Shown here in pieces: positions 13,761 to 22,449 of a stretch of DNA of 52,126 nucleotides. The notes beneath the pieces are model-generated. The model had not been told where the DNA came from, did no database searches, and worked only from the letters and a program-made list of their open reading frames with translations. Origin of the DNA: DAXETY01 sp051155755 (GTDB lineage Bacteria > Desulfobacterota > Desulfobacteria > Desulfobacterales > SG8-13); assembly GCA_051155755.1 (NCBI GenBank), contig DAXETY010000089.1:1-52126 (forward strand), written 5' to 3'. A program made the translations under genes and the position numbers. Position 1 is the first letter of the stretch; each line of letters opens with the position of its first letter.

Positions 13761-16169
13761 ATGACTCGCAGATTTCGCAAATGGGTCGGTATCGCAGTGC
13801 TGGCATTATTCGGGCTGGCAGGCCTGGCCGGCGGCGTCACCTATCTCTGGTATCGTTATACCGTGGCCCGCAGCCAGCCGGTCATAGAAGGAAATATCGA
13901 GATTTCCGAACTGCGACAAAAAGTGGAAATCTTGAGAGATGATTTCGGTATCCCACATATCTATGCCGAGAATCCCCGGGACCTTTACCTGGCCATGGGA
14001 TATGCCATGGCCCAGGATCGCCTCTGGCAGATGGAGTTTTACCGGCGCCTGGGCAGCGGTCGCCTGTCGGAGCTGTTCGGACACAAGATGCTGGAAGTCG
14101 ACCGCCTGTTTCGAACCCTGGCACTAGCCCAGCACGACGTTACCCTCCCGGAAGAGACGAGCTTCATTCCGGGCGCGTTTGCGGCCGGCATCAACGCATA
14201 TATCCGCCAGAGTCGCGACCGTTTGCCTTTGGAGTTTACAGTGCTGGGCCACCAGCCGGAACTCTGGTCCGCGCAGGATTATCTGTCCGTTTTACGCGTC
14301 GTTCAATGGGGACTGAGCCTGGGCTGGAAGGTGGATCGCACGGCCGCACGCATCCTTGCGGCCGTCGGCCAAAGGCGGTTCGGAGAGGCGTTTCCACCTC
14401 CTTCCGACAACACGCCCGTTATCCAAACGAACAATGTCGACGCCTGGAACGATCTGCCGGTTTCACTCGATGAAGTCGCTGCCCGGCAGATGCCGATCAC
14501 GGGATGGCGGCCTTCGCCGGCCAGCAACAATTGGGTCGTATCCGGCGACAGGTCCTTGTCGGGATACCCAATTCTGGCCAACGACACCCATATGGCGCTT
14601 TCCAATCCATCCATTTGGTGGGAGGTCCACCTGGTATGCCAGCCGGAGATCGATGCGGCCGGATTTGCCATCCCCGGCCTTCCGGGATTGCCGATCGGCC
14701 ACAACTCCGGTGTTGCGTGGGGCGTAACCAATGTAATGCTGGACGATGTGGATTTTTATGTCGAGAAGATACATCCGGAGGATCGCCGGCGCTATCGATA
14801 TGAAGGTCGCTGGCTGCCAATGCGCGTGATCGATACCACCCTTCAAATCCGCGGCGGCGGATCCGAACCGCTGCAGGTCCAACTCACCCGAAACGGGCCG
14901 GTGTTGCGCCGATACGAACGCGACGGAGAGCCCTATGCCATTGCGGTGCGCTGGAGCGCCCTTGAACTGAATCCACCGGCGGCCGCCGGCTATCGGCTTC
15001 TCCAGGCAAACAGCACGGCAGAGGTCATCGCCGCCCTTAGCGGCTGGGATACACCCGGGCAGAACTTCGTATTTGCCGATACGGCCGGCAACATCGGCTA
15101 CTGGTGCGCAGCGGCGATTCCGATCCGGGGTGCTGCAAGCGGCCTGCTGCCGTTGGACGGATGGAAGCCGGAAAATGCCTGGCAGGGGTTCGTGCCGTTT
15201 ATGCAGCGTCCGCACCGGATCAACCCCGCTGTGGGTTATATCGCCACCGCCAACAACCCGGTGGCCGGAACCGATTACGGGCATGCCCTCGGAAATTACT
15301 GGGAAAGCGCCGACCGCATCCTGCGAATCTGCGATCGCCTCGGGACCACCGCCGGCCATTCGAAAGCATCCATGCGAGCCATTCAGTCCGATGTCTACAA
15401 CCCCCTGGCGGCCGAACTGGTAGCGGTGGTGATTTCCGCCCTGCCGGGCCCTTTACCCGAAAAATGGCAGCAGGCGGCACTTGACATCCTGAAGCGCTGG
15501 GATTGCCGCATGACCGTCGACAGCGCCGGCGCGTTGATATTCGAAGCAGTTTATCTGCAGCTCCTCGAACGCATTTTCCGTGCAAGCATGGGACCGGAAT
15601 TATACCGTGCGTATCTGGACACGGTGGTGTTCCCTCCGCGGGCCCTGCGCCGGATCATTCAAAGCGGCGCTTCTGCGTGGCTGCCGGCCGACCGGACGGA
15701 CGGACCCGATCCGCTTCTGGCTGCCGCCGCCGCCGGATTTAAACAGGCCGCAGCGGACCTTCGCAACCGTTTCGGCGACGACCCTGCCATGTGGCGGTGG
15801 GGCGCGGCGCACACACTGACATTTACCCACGTACTGGCGGCAAAAAAACCGCTGGGGGCACTCTTCAACCTGGGTCCGTTCCCGTCAGCGGGCACCGGCT
15901 TGACGGTCAACAAAAAAAGCTACGACTACAACCGTCCTTTTGAAGTCCGCGAGGGAGTTTCCCAGCGGATGATCGTGGATCTGTCCGACCCGTTGAACGC
16001 GCGCCACGTGTTGCCGACCGGAGAATCCGGCCTGCTCGGCAACGATCATTACCGCGACCAGCTCCCGCTCTATCTGAAAGCAGCCGACCGGGTCATGCCC
16101 ATGCAGCGCACCGCCGTGGAGGCCCGCAGCGAAGGCCGGCTGCAACTGCTCCCCGCAACGCAACCCTGA
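13761..16169 (+). CDS. Penicillin acylase family (Ntn-hydrolase) protein
   Basis: An 802-residue precursor of the N-terminal-nucleophile amidase family (penicillin G acylase, AHL acylase PvdQ/QuiP, cephalosporin acylase). A signal or anchor lies at residues 8-30 (VGIAVLALFGLAGLAGGVTY). The alpha-chain hallmark EILRDDFGIPHIYAENPRDL and GYAMAQDRLWQMEFYRRLGS follow. The autoprocessing site gives the beta chain starting at Ser255 (SPA|SNNWVVSG), the catalytic nucleophile. The expected asparagine region and the C-terminal GESGLLGNDHYRDQ (normally GQSGNP-like) are visible. An AAAGGGG ribosome binding site precedes the ATG. The product would act in the periplasm on an amide substrate; quorum quenching, peptide or lipid-amide cleavage are all possible and the sequence does not decide. 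The neighbouring MFS gene could import or export a related compound. Confidence 0.9.
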   Translation: MTRRFRKWVGIAVLALFGLAGLAGGVTYLWYRYTVARSQPVIEGNIEISELRQKVEILRDDFGIPHIYAENPRDLYLAMGYAMAQDRLWQMEFYRRLGSGRLSELFGHKMLEVDRLFRTLALAQHDVTLPEETSFIPGAFAAGINAYIRQSRDRLPLEFTVLGHQPELWSAQDYLSVLRVVQWGLSLGWKVDRTAARILAAVGQRRFGEAFPPPSDNTPVIQTNNVDAWNDLPVSLDEVAARQMPITGWRPSPASNNWVVSGDRSLSGYPILANDTHMALSNPSIWWEVHLVCQPEIDAAGFAIPGLPGLPIGHNSGVAWGVTNVMLDDVDFYVEKIHPEDRRRYRYEGRWLPMRVIDTTLQIRGGGSEPLQVQLTRNGPVLRRYERDGEPYAIAVRWSALELNPPAAAGYRLLQANSTAEVIAALSGWDTPGQNFVFADTAGNIGYWCAAAIPIRGAASGLLPLDGWKPENAWQGFVPFMQRPHRINPAVGYIATANNPVAGTDYGHALGNYWESADRILRICDRLGTTAGHSKASMRAIQSDVYNPLAAELVAVVISALPGPLPEKWQQAALDILKRWDCRMTVDSAGALIFEAVYLQLLERIFRASMGPELYRAYLDTVVFPPRALRRIIQSGASAWLPADRTDGPDPLLAAAAAGFKQAAADLRNRFGDDPAMWRWGAAHTLTFTHVLAAKKPLGALFNLGPFPSAGTGLTVNKKSYDYNRPFEVREGVSQRMIVDLSDPLNARHVLPTGESGLLGNDHYRDQLPLYLKAADRVMPMQRTAVEARSEGRLQLLPATQP

Positions 16170-16241
16170 AATGGGTCGGTGCCGAAACTCGGCTGCGGTT
16201 TGAAAAGGCTTGTCAGATCGGGTCGAGATTTCGTATGTAGC

Positions 16242-16298
16242 GTCTTTTTGCAATCGGCGATTTTCCAATTGGAGCATCTGCAAAGACTTTTTTCTTTT
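16242..16298 (+). terminator. Terminator-like hairpin before the PLP enzyme gene
   Basis: GTCTTTTTGCA pairs with TGCAAAGAC (two-base bulge) around a loop region containing CCAATTGG. It is followed at once by TTTTTTCTTTT (16288-16298). It lies about 75 nt after the acylase stop and 18 nt before the ATG at 16316. It could end the acylase transcript. If the weak sigma-70-like pair TTGTCA (16210) and TATGTA (16234, 18-bp spacer) is real, it would instead be a leader attenuator. Confidence 0.45.
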
Positions 16299-16315
16299 GA
16301 GTCAAAGGAATCATC

Positions 16316-17446
16316 ATGGGTAAGAATACACAGTGCGTTCACAGCGGATCGGTTGCAGACCGCCTGAGCGGCGGGCTCAATACGCCGATCTTCACCTCAT
16401 CTTCATTTCGGTACCTGGATACGGCCGAAAACATTTATCCACGCTATTTCAACACACCCAACCAGAAATCGGTGGTTGAAAAACTGTGCGCACTGGAAGC
16501 GGCCGAAGCCGGCCTGCTTTTCAGCTCCGGGATGGCCGCGGTGGGAACGGTATTTTTTGCGCTGCTCCAACCCGGTGGTCATGTCGTGATGCAGCGGGAC
16601 ATCTACGGGGGATCGTATCACTTCGCCACCACCGAGTTTCCAAAATTCGGCATCGAATACAGTTTCGTTGCCAACCGGCCGGAGGACTTCGAAGCCGCAG
16701 TGCAGGAAAACACCCGCATGATCTACATCGAAAGCCCGTCCAATCCGCTTCTCATGGTGACCGACATTGCCGCGGTGGCCCGAATCTCCCGCGAACGCAA
16801 TCTCATCAGCGTGATCGACAACACCTTTGCCACGCCCATCAATCAAAGGCCCCTGTCTCTGGGCGTGGACGTGGTCATCCACAGCGGGACCAAGTATCTT
16901 GGCGGCCACAGCGATCTTTGCTGTGGGGCCGTATTGTGCTCTCAGGCGTTGACGAGCCGCATCCGTTCGTCTGCCGTCAATTTCGGCGGCAACCTGAATG
17001 CCGCCGATTGCGCCCTGCTGGAAAGAAGTCTGAAAACACTGGGCCTGCGTGTGGAACGGCAAAATCAAAACGCACTGACCCTGGCCCGTTTCCTGGCAGA
17101 CCACCCGCGGGTTCAGCGGGTCTATTATCCCGGCCTGGCGACCCACGCTGGACATGAAACCGCCGCCGGGCAGATGCAGGGGTACGGCGGCATGCTCTCG
17201 TTTGCACTGGACGAGGAGGTCGTACGGCCGGGCGACTTCGTCCGCCGGCTGCAGTGGATTACGCCGGCGATCAGCCTCGGTGGTGTCGAAAGTATCATTT
17301 GCGCTCCGGCAGATACCTCCCACGTAAAGTTGACGCCGCGGGAACGCGAAGAACTCGGCATTACACCGGGCCTGTTTCGACTTTCGGTGGGCATCGAAGA
17401 TGTCGAAGACCTGATCGCCGACCTGGAACAGGCCCTGGCGGGTTGA
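16316..17446 (+). CDS. Trans-sulfuration PLP-dependent enzyme (cystathionine gamma/beta-lyase type)
   Basis: A 376-residue enzyme of the Cys/Met-metabolism PLP family (fold type I). Landmarks in order: TQCVHSGSVADRLSGGLNTP near the N terminus, the PLP-ring region FSSGMAAVGTVFFALLQPGG, IYIESPSNPLL, IDNTFATPINQRPL with the PLP-binding Asp, and the Schiff-base Lys193 in HSGTKYLGGHSD. The C-terminal LFRLSVGIEDVEDLIADLEQ is diagnostic. Length fits cystathionine gamma-synthase, beta-lyase, gamma-lyase or methionine gamma-lyase; the sequence alone does not separate them. AAAGGA precedes the ATG by 8 nt. It is distinct from the longer MetY at 30728. With the MtnX-like phosphatase downstream it suggests sulfur-amino-acid salvage. 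Confidence 0.88.
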   Translation: MGKNTQCVHSGSVADRLSGGLNTPIFTSSSFRYLDTAENIYPRYFNTPNQKSVVEKLCALEAAEAGLLFSSGMAAVGTVFFALLQPGGHVVMQRDIYGGSYHFATTEFPKFGIEYSFVANRPEDFEAAVQENTRMIYIESPSNPLLMVTDIAAVARISRERNLISVIDNTFATPINQRPLSLGVDVVIHSGTKYLGGHSDLCCGAVLCSQALTSRIRSSAVNFGGNLNAADCALLERSLKTLGLRVERQNQNALTLARFLADHPRVQRVYYPGLATHAGHETAAGQMQGYGGMLSFALDEEVVRPGDFVRRLQWITPAISLGGVESIICAPADTSHVKLTPREREELGITPGLFRLSVGIEDVEDLIADLEQALAG

Positions 17447-17538
17447 TACTTCCCCGCACAATGACCGGCTTTTCAAGTCATTCGGCCGGCACGGTGGTTG
17501 GCGCTACAGAGTTCCAGGAAGCCGAATCCCGTAGCAAA

Positions 17539-17577
17539 GCGGGCCATTGCGCCCGCCTGCAGCAAGAGCGAGGTTTT
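17539..17577 (+). other. Hairpin in the gap between PLP enzyme and phosphatase
   Basis: The 254-bp gap 17447-17700 has no convincing gene. It contains a perfect 6-bp hairpin GCGGGC-CATTGC-GCCCGC at 17539-17556 and five T at 17573-17577, which is too far away for a normal terminator. The rest is a GC-rich stretch with short repeats of GGCC-type words near 17660-17690. I recognise no riboswitch in it. Confidence 0.3.
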
Positions 17578-17700
17578 TAAGGAGCCAAGTCCGGTTGCGA
17601 ATCACGTATCCTGGATGGATCTTTTACCGCGGGCGACAAAGGTATCCGTCTCCCGCAAACCGGCCGACAGGCAAACGGGCCAACCGGCCAACGGACACCG

Positions 17701-18375
17701 ATGGCATCACCGAAACCACATCGCCGGATCGTATTCTGCGACTTCGACGGCACGATCACCGCGGAAGAGACCTTCGTGGGCATGCTCAAGCAGTTCGCCA
17801 CCCTCGATTACTACGATTACGGGCGGCGGCTGTCCGAGGGGCGCATTACCCTTCGGGATGCGGTCCGCCAGTTGATCGAATCGATCCCGGCCGATCGATA
17901 TCATGCGGTAATCGACTACATCCGCCCAAAACCGATCAGGCCGGGATTTCCGGAATTGCTCGATTATCTGCACCGGCACGGAATCCCCCTTGTGGTGATC
18001 TCCGGCGGATTGCAGCAGTCGGTCGAAACCCGGCTGCAAAAATACCTGCATCGGATTCACGCCGTTCACGCCGCTCTGCTGCAGGTCGGCAAAACGCACC
18101 TGACGGTTGTTTCCCCTTATGAAAGTTCAGACGAACTGGTCTCCAAAACCCGGGTCATGCATCAATATCATTTCGACGAGTCGATCGCGGTCGGCGACGG
18201 AATTACCGATCGGAACATGGCGATAACGGCGGATCGGGTATTTGCCCGCGCCGATCTGAGGAACTATCTGGCGGAAAGGAACGTTTCGTTTATCGAATGG
18301 TCGGATTTCTTTGACGTGCTCCGGGCGCTGTCGGTGGGAAACGGTGGGGCGAGCCGGAACCGCAATGCCCGCTGA
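17701..18375 (+). CDS. HAD-superfamily phosphatase, MtnX-like
   Basis: A 224-residue HAD subfamily IB phosphatase. Motif I is FCDFDGTIT, with nucleophile Asp14 and acid/base Asp16. Motif II is VVISGGLQQSV, the conserved Lys lies in LVSKTRVMHQ, and motif IV is VGDGITDRNMA. The cap region YDYGRRLSEGRITLRDAVRQ resembles MtnX (2-hydroxy-3-keto-5-methylthiopentenyl-1-phosphate phosphatase, methionine salvage) more than phosphoserine phosphatase SerB. The adjacent trans-sulfuration gene supports a role near methionine or cysteine metabolism, but no other mtn gene is present. The ribosome binding site before the ATG at 17701 is weak, so translation may depend on upstream reading. Confidence 0.8.
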   Translation: MASPKPHRRIVFCDFDGTITAEETFVGMLKQFATLDYYDYGRRLSEGRITLRDAVRQLIESIPADRYHAVIDYIRPKPIRPGFPELLDYLHRHGIPLVVISGGLQQSVETRLQKYLHRIHAVHAALLQVGKTHLTVVSPYESSDELVSKTRVMHQYHFDESIAVGDGITDRNMAITADRVFARADLRNYLAERNVSFIEWSDFFDVLRALSVGNGGASRNRNAR

Positions 18376-18434
18376 AAGTGCGCAAACATCCTTCAAGCCT
18401 GAAGGTGCATATGCATAAGATGCCCGATCCAGGC

Positions 18435-18893
18435 TCAGGCTTCGCCGAGCGCCTCCACGGTATTGAGATCATCTGCCAACCGCTGAATCCGGGAACCCAG
18501 AAGGTCCACCACCTGGCTCTGGGCTTCCAGCCAGAGCGGCAGGGCCTGCTCCAGAGCGGAAATGCCCTTGGCAGTCAACTCCAGGGTGCGCGTCCGCTGA
18601 TCTTCGCCCTTACCGGATCGAATCATCCCCTGCTTTTCCAGCGGTTTCAAATTCCGATTCAGCGTGGTGCGATCCAGCAGCATCAGCCCGGCCAGCTGGC
18701 TGATCGTAGCGGCCGGATGGAGGTACACCGCATTTAGCAGCGTGAACTGGGTCCCCTTCAGCCCGGAGGGTTTCAAATGGGCGTCGTAGTGGTTGCCCAC
18801 TACGCGTGCAGCCCGTCGGACACGGGTTCCCAGGCAACTGTCGGTGACCTTTTGGCAGATGCCCTTCAGTTTGTCTTGGGTGGGATTTTTCAT
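18435..18893 (-). CDS. MarR-family transcriptional regulator
   Basis: About 152 residues. The winged helix-turn-helix is clear: QFTLLNAVYLHPAATISQLA, then GLMLLDRTTLNRNLKPLEKQ, and the wing region SGKGEDQRTRTLELTAKGIS. The C-terminal dimerisation helix follows (LWLEAQSQVVDLLGSRIQRL). I use the ATG at 18893 (MKNPTQDK); an ATG at 18929 would add 12 residues. It is convergent with the MtnX-like gene and divergent from the CheB-CheR fusion. A perfect dyad at 19002-19020 in the shared upstream region may be its operator, which would make it a candidate regulator of itself and of the signalling pair. The ligand is unknown. Confidence 0.88.
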   Translation of the reverse strand: MKNPTQDKLKGICQKVTDSCLGTRVRRAARVVGNHYDAHLKPSGLKGTQFTLLNAVYLHPAATISQLAGLMLLDRTTLNRNLKPLEKQGMIRSGKGEDQRTRTLELTAKGISALEQALPLWLEAQSQVVDLLGSRIQRLADDLNTVEALGEA

Positions 18894-19001
18894 ACGACTG
18901 CACGTACACCTTCCCTGGCGGTATGTCAAGTCCGCTTTTCGCAGAGCACAAATTAGACGCCGGAAAAGTCAGACCACCGGCTTGCACGTTCGGGACAAAA
19001 C

Positions 19002-19020
19002 TTGCCTTGGAATCAGGCAA
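19002..19020. promoter_or_regulatory. Candidate MarR operator in the divergent region
   Basis: A perfect inverted repeat TTGCCT-N7-AGGCAA, 19 bp long, between the divergent marR-like and cheB-cheR-like genes. Its left arm could serve as a -35 element, with TTATAC at 19024-19029 as a -10 at 16-bp spacing, so protein binding here would block that promoter. The rest of the gap is AT-rich near 19030-19075. Confidence 0.4.
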
Positions 19021-19116
19021 TGCTTATACAAGTTGAAGCAATAAATTTGAACATAATAGAATCATTGAATTATTGCATCGGCGGGCAGTACCGACTCACA
19101 GAGGAAGGCAATCGAA

Positions 19117-22100
19117 ATGGACTCTCCGACGACAATGCAGAACTCCCGAAACGCTTCCAGCGACCCGCAGCCTCCCAATGAAAACAAACCGCCCCGGCAT
19201 CCAAGCCATTACGTCGGTATCGGTGCATCCGCCGGCGGATTGGAAGCCATTGAAGCTTTCTTCAAACAAATGAAGCCGGGAAGCGGGCTGGCCTTTATCG
19301 TCATCCAGCACCTGTCTCCGGATTACAAAAGCCTGATGGTCGAGTTGCTATCCAAGCGCACCGAGATTCCGGTGAAAAGGGCTCAGGAAGGCGCCGAGGT
19401 CGAGGCGGACACCATATACCTGATTCCACCGAAAACCAATTTGAAGATATTTCACGGCAAGCTGCTGCTGGTCGAACAGGATCACAATCGGGGGATCAAT
19501 CTGCCCATCGACATTTTTCTGCGCTCCCTGGCGGAAGATCAGGGTGAAAAAGCCATTGCCGTGATCCTATCCGGCACCGGCAGCGACGGTATGCGCGGCA
19601 TCCGTGCCATTAAAGAATCCGGCGGCATGGTCATGGTTCAGAGCGAAGATTCGGCCAAATTCGACGGGATGCCGAAAAGCGCCATTTCCACCGGACTGGC
19701 CGATTTCATCCTGACGCCGGAAGAAATGCCGCAACAGCTGTTATCATTCGCCGAACCCCCTTATGTCGCCCGCCGCAACCGAGCGGAAAATCTGGTATCC
19801 TCGGAAGATGATCTGACCCGGATTTTTTCCCTGCTCCGGGAACGCAACAAGGTCGACTTCACCCATTACAAGCCGAGTACCGTCATTCGCAGAATTCAGC
19901 GGCGCATGACCGTCAACCAGGTCCACGATCTCAGCGACTATGTCCGCTACATGGAAGCGCATCCGGCGGAAATCTCCTCGCTGTACCGGGAACTGTTGAT
20001 CGGAGTGACCAGCTTTTTCCGCGACCGCCAGGTCTTCGAATCCTTGCAGCGAAACTGGCTGCCGCAATTGATCGCCAATACCGGCGGCAATGAAATCCGC
20101 ATGTGGGTGGCCGGTTGTTCCACCGGGGAAGAAGCCTATACCCTGGCGATCCTGTTTCGCGAGTGCATGGAAATGCTGGATCAATCGTTGGACCTGAAGA
20201 TATTTGCCACCGACGTGGATCGTGACGCCATATTGCAGGCCGGCTCCGGGATATACCCGGAAAGTATTGCAGCCGATCTGTCACCGAGAATGCTGGCCAA
20301 ATATTTTTTCCGCAAAAATGAACACTTTCAGGTCGTGCGTAACATCCGCGAAACCGTGGTGTTCGCCCAACACAACCTGCTCAAGGATCCACCGTTTACC
20401 AATATCAACCTGATCAGCTGTCGCAATCTGTTGATTTACCTGCAGCCGATACTTCAACGCAAAGCTTTGGAATTGTTTAATTTTTCTCTTGCTCCCCAGG
20501 GGTTGCTGCTTCTGGGCACCAGCGAGACCGTCGGCGATATGAGCGAATATTTCAAAGCGCTGGACCACAAGGGAAAAATCTACCGCAGCCGTGGCAAACG
20601 CCGGCCGCTGCAGGAACCGATTTCTTCGGCGTCACTGTCGGGAAGCCGGAATGGTTCCCCGGCCAACACCGGCGTCTCCAGGCGCCCCTTCCAGCGTGAA
20701 TTCGAAGAGGAGCGTCTGCTCGAACGCCTGAGCCGGGTTCTCACCGACACCTACCTGCCGTTGACGGTGATTGTAAACGAATCATTTGAAATTCTGCACT
20801 CCCTCGGAGATACGCGCGGCTTTTTCTCGCTGCCCCCCGGTAAAATGCACAACGACATCACCAAAATGGTCACCAGGGAGCTTTCCATTCCGGTGGCAAC
20901 CGGCATACAGAAAGTATTCAAAACCAACCAGGAGGTGCGCTATTCCAACATTCGGCTCCAGGTCGACGGTGAATCCAAAAATCTGCATTTGAACATTCGT
21001 CCGCTGCCCGGCAAAAAAGGCCAGGATCCGTTGGCGGTGATCTTTATCGAACCGGTGCCCGCCAACGGGGATTCATGTGCGGCGGCAGATGAACCGATGT
21101 TCGATGTTTCCAGGGAAACCGAACAACGCATCGCCGATCTGGAACAGGAACTGCAGTTTACCCGGGAAAACCTGCAGGCCACCATCGAGGAACTGGAAAC
21201 CTCCAACGAAGAGTTGCAGGCGACCAACGAAGAACTGCTGGCCAGCAACGAGGAGCTGCAAAGCACCAACGAAGAGCTGCAATCGGTCAACGAAGAGCTT
21301 TACACGGTCAACGCCGAATACCAGCGTAAAATCATCGAGCTGACCGAGGTCAACAACGACCTGGAAAATATGTATGCCAGCACCCGGATCGGCACGCTCT
21401 TTCTGGATGAAAATCTGGAAATCCGAAAATTTACGCCCCGGATTTCTAAGGTTTTTCGAATCGTCGAAACCGACATCGGCCGTCCGATTGGCGACATTTC
21501 CCACCGTCTCAAGAATATCGACGTCATGGATCACATTCGCAACGTTCATACGGAAAACCGATCCCGGGAGATCGAAGTGGTTTCGGAGGACGACCGCTGG
21601 TACCTGATGCGGTTGCTGCCTTACAGCGTGGCGCCCGAGACCTTCTCCGGCATCGTGCTGAGCTTCATCGACATCTCCCAGACCAAATCGATCCAGAAGG
21701 CACTGGAACGAAACCGCTCCGATTATCGCCAGGCCCGCCGCAGTGCCAACTTTGGAAGCTGGAAATGGGACCTGTCCGACGACACCATGGAATGGTCCGA
21801 TACCGCGCTGCAGATCCTCGGCGTCGAAAAGACCGCCTTTGCGGGTCGGCTGGATGACTTTCTGGCGGTCGTGCACCCGGCCGAACGCGATCGGGTGGAA
21901 GAAAGCATTCACAGCTGTGTGGACCGGGGCAAAGCCTGCCGGATCGAGTTTCGCATCCCTCGACCGGGCGGTGAGACCCGCTGGGTTTCACTGGACGGAA
22001 ACCCGGAGCGCGACGCCGATGCGGGTGCAATGCGCCTGTTTGCGGTCATTCAGGATGTCAGTGACCGGATCCGCGCCCAGGAAACCGCTCGCCACTTGGA

Positions 22101-22434
22101 GTCGGTGATTTGCGATTCGAACGACGCCATACTGGTACAGGGCTTCGACGGTGCCATCCGGGGCTGGAATCCGGGTGCCGGCGCGCTGTATGGATGGGAA
22201 GAAAGCCAGGCGCTGCAGATGAACATCCGGGAGATGATTCCCCGGGAAGACCGACGGCAGTGGATGGACATCCTGGATCAGGTCCGACAGGGCGAATCGT
22301 TCAAACGGATGCAATGCCGCCGAATGGATCGAGACTGCAATGAGTTCACCGTTCGGATTACCGCCACACGCCTGGTGGACAACCAGGGAAATCCGACCGC
22401 GGTTGCCACCACCGAACAGCGGATCTTCGATTGA
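19117..22434 (+). CDS. CheB-CheR-PAS fusion signalling protein
   Basis: A 1105-residue cytoplasmic fusion. The CheB methylesterase domain (about 30-215) has its catalytic set: Ser38 in GASAGG, His in IQHLSPDY and Asp in GTGSDGMRG. The CheR methyltransferase domain (about 230-490) has the SAM-binding WVAGCSTGEEAYTLAI and NLISCRNLLIYL. A PAS-like region follows, then a long coiled coil, and three PAS-type domains (about 750-1100; for example RIGTLFLDENLEIRKFTPRI and the GSWKWDL... region). No histidine kinase or receiver domain is present. GAGGAAGG precedes the ATG. It ends 15 nt before the hybrid kinase gene, so the two are almost certainly one operon. Such fusions methylate and demethylate receptors or act as scaffold sensors; substrates are unknown. 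There are no other chemotaxis genes here. Confidence 0.92.
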   Translation: MDSPTTMQNSRNASSDPQPPNENKPPRHPSHYVGIGASAGGLEAIEAFFKQMKPGSGLAFIVIQHLSPDYKSLMVELLSKRTEIPVKRAQEGAEVEADTIYLIPPKTNLKIFHGKLLLVEQDHNRGINLPIDIFLRSLAEDQGEKAIAVILSGTGSDGMRGIRAIKESGGMVMVQSEDSAKFDGMPKSAISTGLADFILTPEEMPQQLLSFAEPPYVARRNRAENLVSSEDDLTRIFSLLRERNKVDFTHYKPSTVIRRIQRRMTVNQVHDLSDYVRYMEAHPAEISSLYRELLIGVTSFFRDRQVFESLQRNWLPQLIANTGGNEIRMWVAGCSTGEEAYTLAILFRECMEMLDQSLDLKIFATDVDRDAILQAGSGIYPESIAADLSPRMLAKYFFRKNEHFQVVRNIRETVVFAQHNLLKDPPFTNINLISCRNLLIYLQPILQRKALELFNFSLAPQGLLLLGTSETVGDMSEYFKALDHKGKIYRSRGKRRPLQEPISSASLSGSRNGSPANTGVSRRPFQREFEEERLLERLSRVLTDTYLPLTVIVNESFEILHSLGDTRGFFSLPPGKMHNDITKMVTRELSIPVATGIQKVFKTNQEVRYSNIRLQVDGESKNLHLNIRPLPGKKGQDPLAVIFIEPVPANGDSCAAADEPMFDVSRETEQRIADLEQELQFTRENLQATIEELETSNEELQATNEELLASNEELQSTNEELQSVNEELYTVNAEYQRKIIELTEVNNDLENMYASTRIGTLFLDENLEIRKFTPRISKVFRIVETDIGRPIGDISHRLKNIDVMDHIRNVHTENRSREIEVVSEDDRWYLMRLLPYSVAPETFSGIVLSFIDISQTKSIQKALERNRSDYRQARRSANFGSWKWDLSDDTMEWSDTALQILGVEKTAFAGRLDDFLAVVHPAERDRVEESIHSCVDRGKACRIEFRIPRPGGETRWVSLDGNPERDADAGAMRLFAVIQDVSDRIRAQETARHLESVICDSNDAILVQGFDGAIRGWNPGAGALYGWEESQALQMNIREMIPREDRRQWMDILDQVRQGESFKRMQCRRMDRDCNEFTVRITATRLVDNQGNPTAVATTEQRIFD
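21187..21312 (+). repeat. Six 21-nt in-frame repeats encoding a heptad coiled coil
   Basis: Six consecutive 21-nt units within the CheB-CheR fusion each encode a heptad of the form E-E-L-x-x-x-N (residues 691-732): EELETSN, EELQATN, EELLASN, EELQSTN, EELQSVN, EELYTVN. They form a signalling helix between the CheR part and the PAS tail. It is a protein-level repeat known in this family, not a mobile or regulatory DNA repeat. Confidence 0.9.
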
Positions 22435-22449
22435 TCATGGGGAACACCG

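Noticed and set aside
12449..13840. 463-codon minus-strand frame opposite the MFS gene
   Set aside because: Composition is Gly/His/Gln/Arg-rich without hydrophobic pattern, while the plus-strand frame is a clear twelve-helix transporter.
16170..16315. SAM or cobalamin riboswitch before the trans-sulfuration gene
   Set aside because: I looked for conserved riboswitch cores here and upstream of metY (30682-30727) and the phosphatase (17447-17700). Only simple hairpins were found, and the metY leader is too short.
21187..21312. 21-nt tandem repeat considered as a minisatellite or regulatory array
   Set aside because: It is in frame, codes for E-E-L-x-x-x-N heptads and uses varied codons, so it is a coiled coil under protein-level selection.
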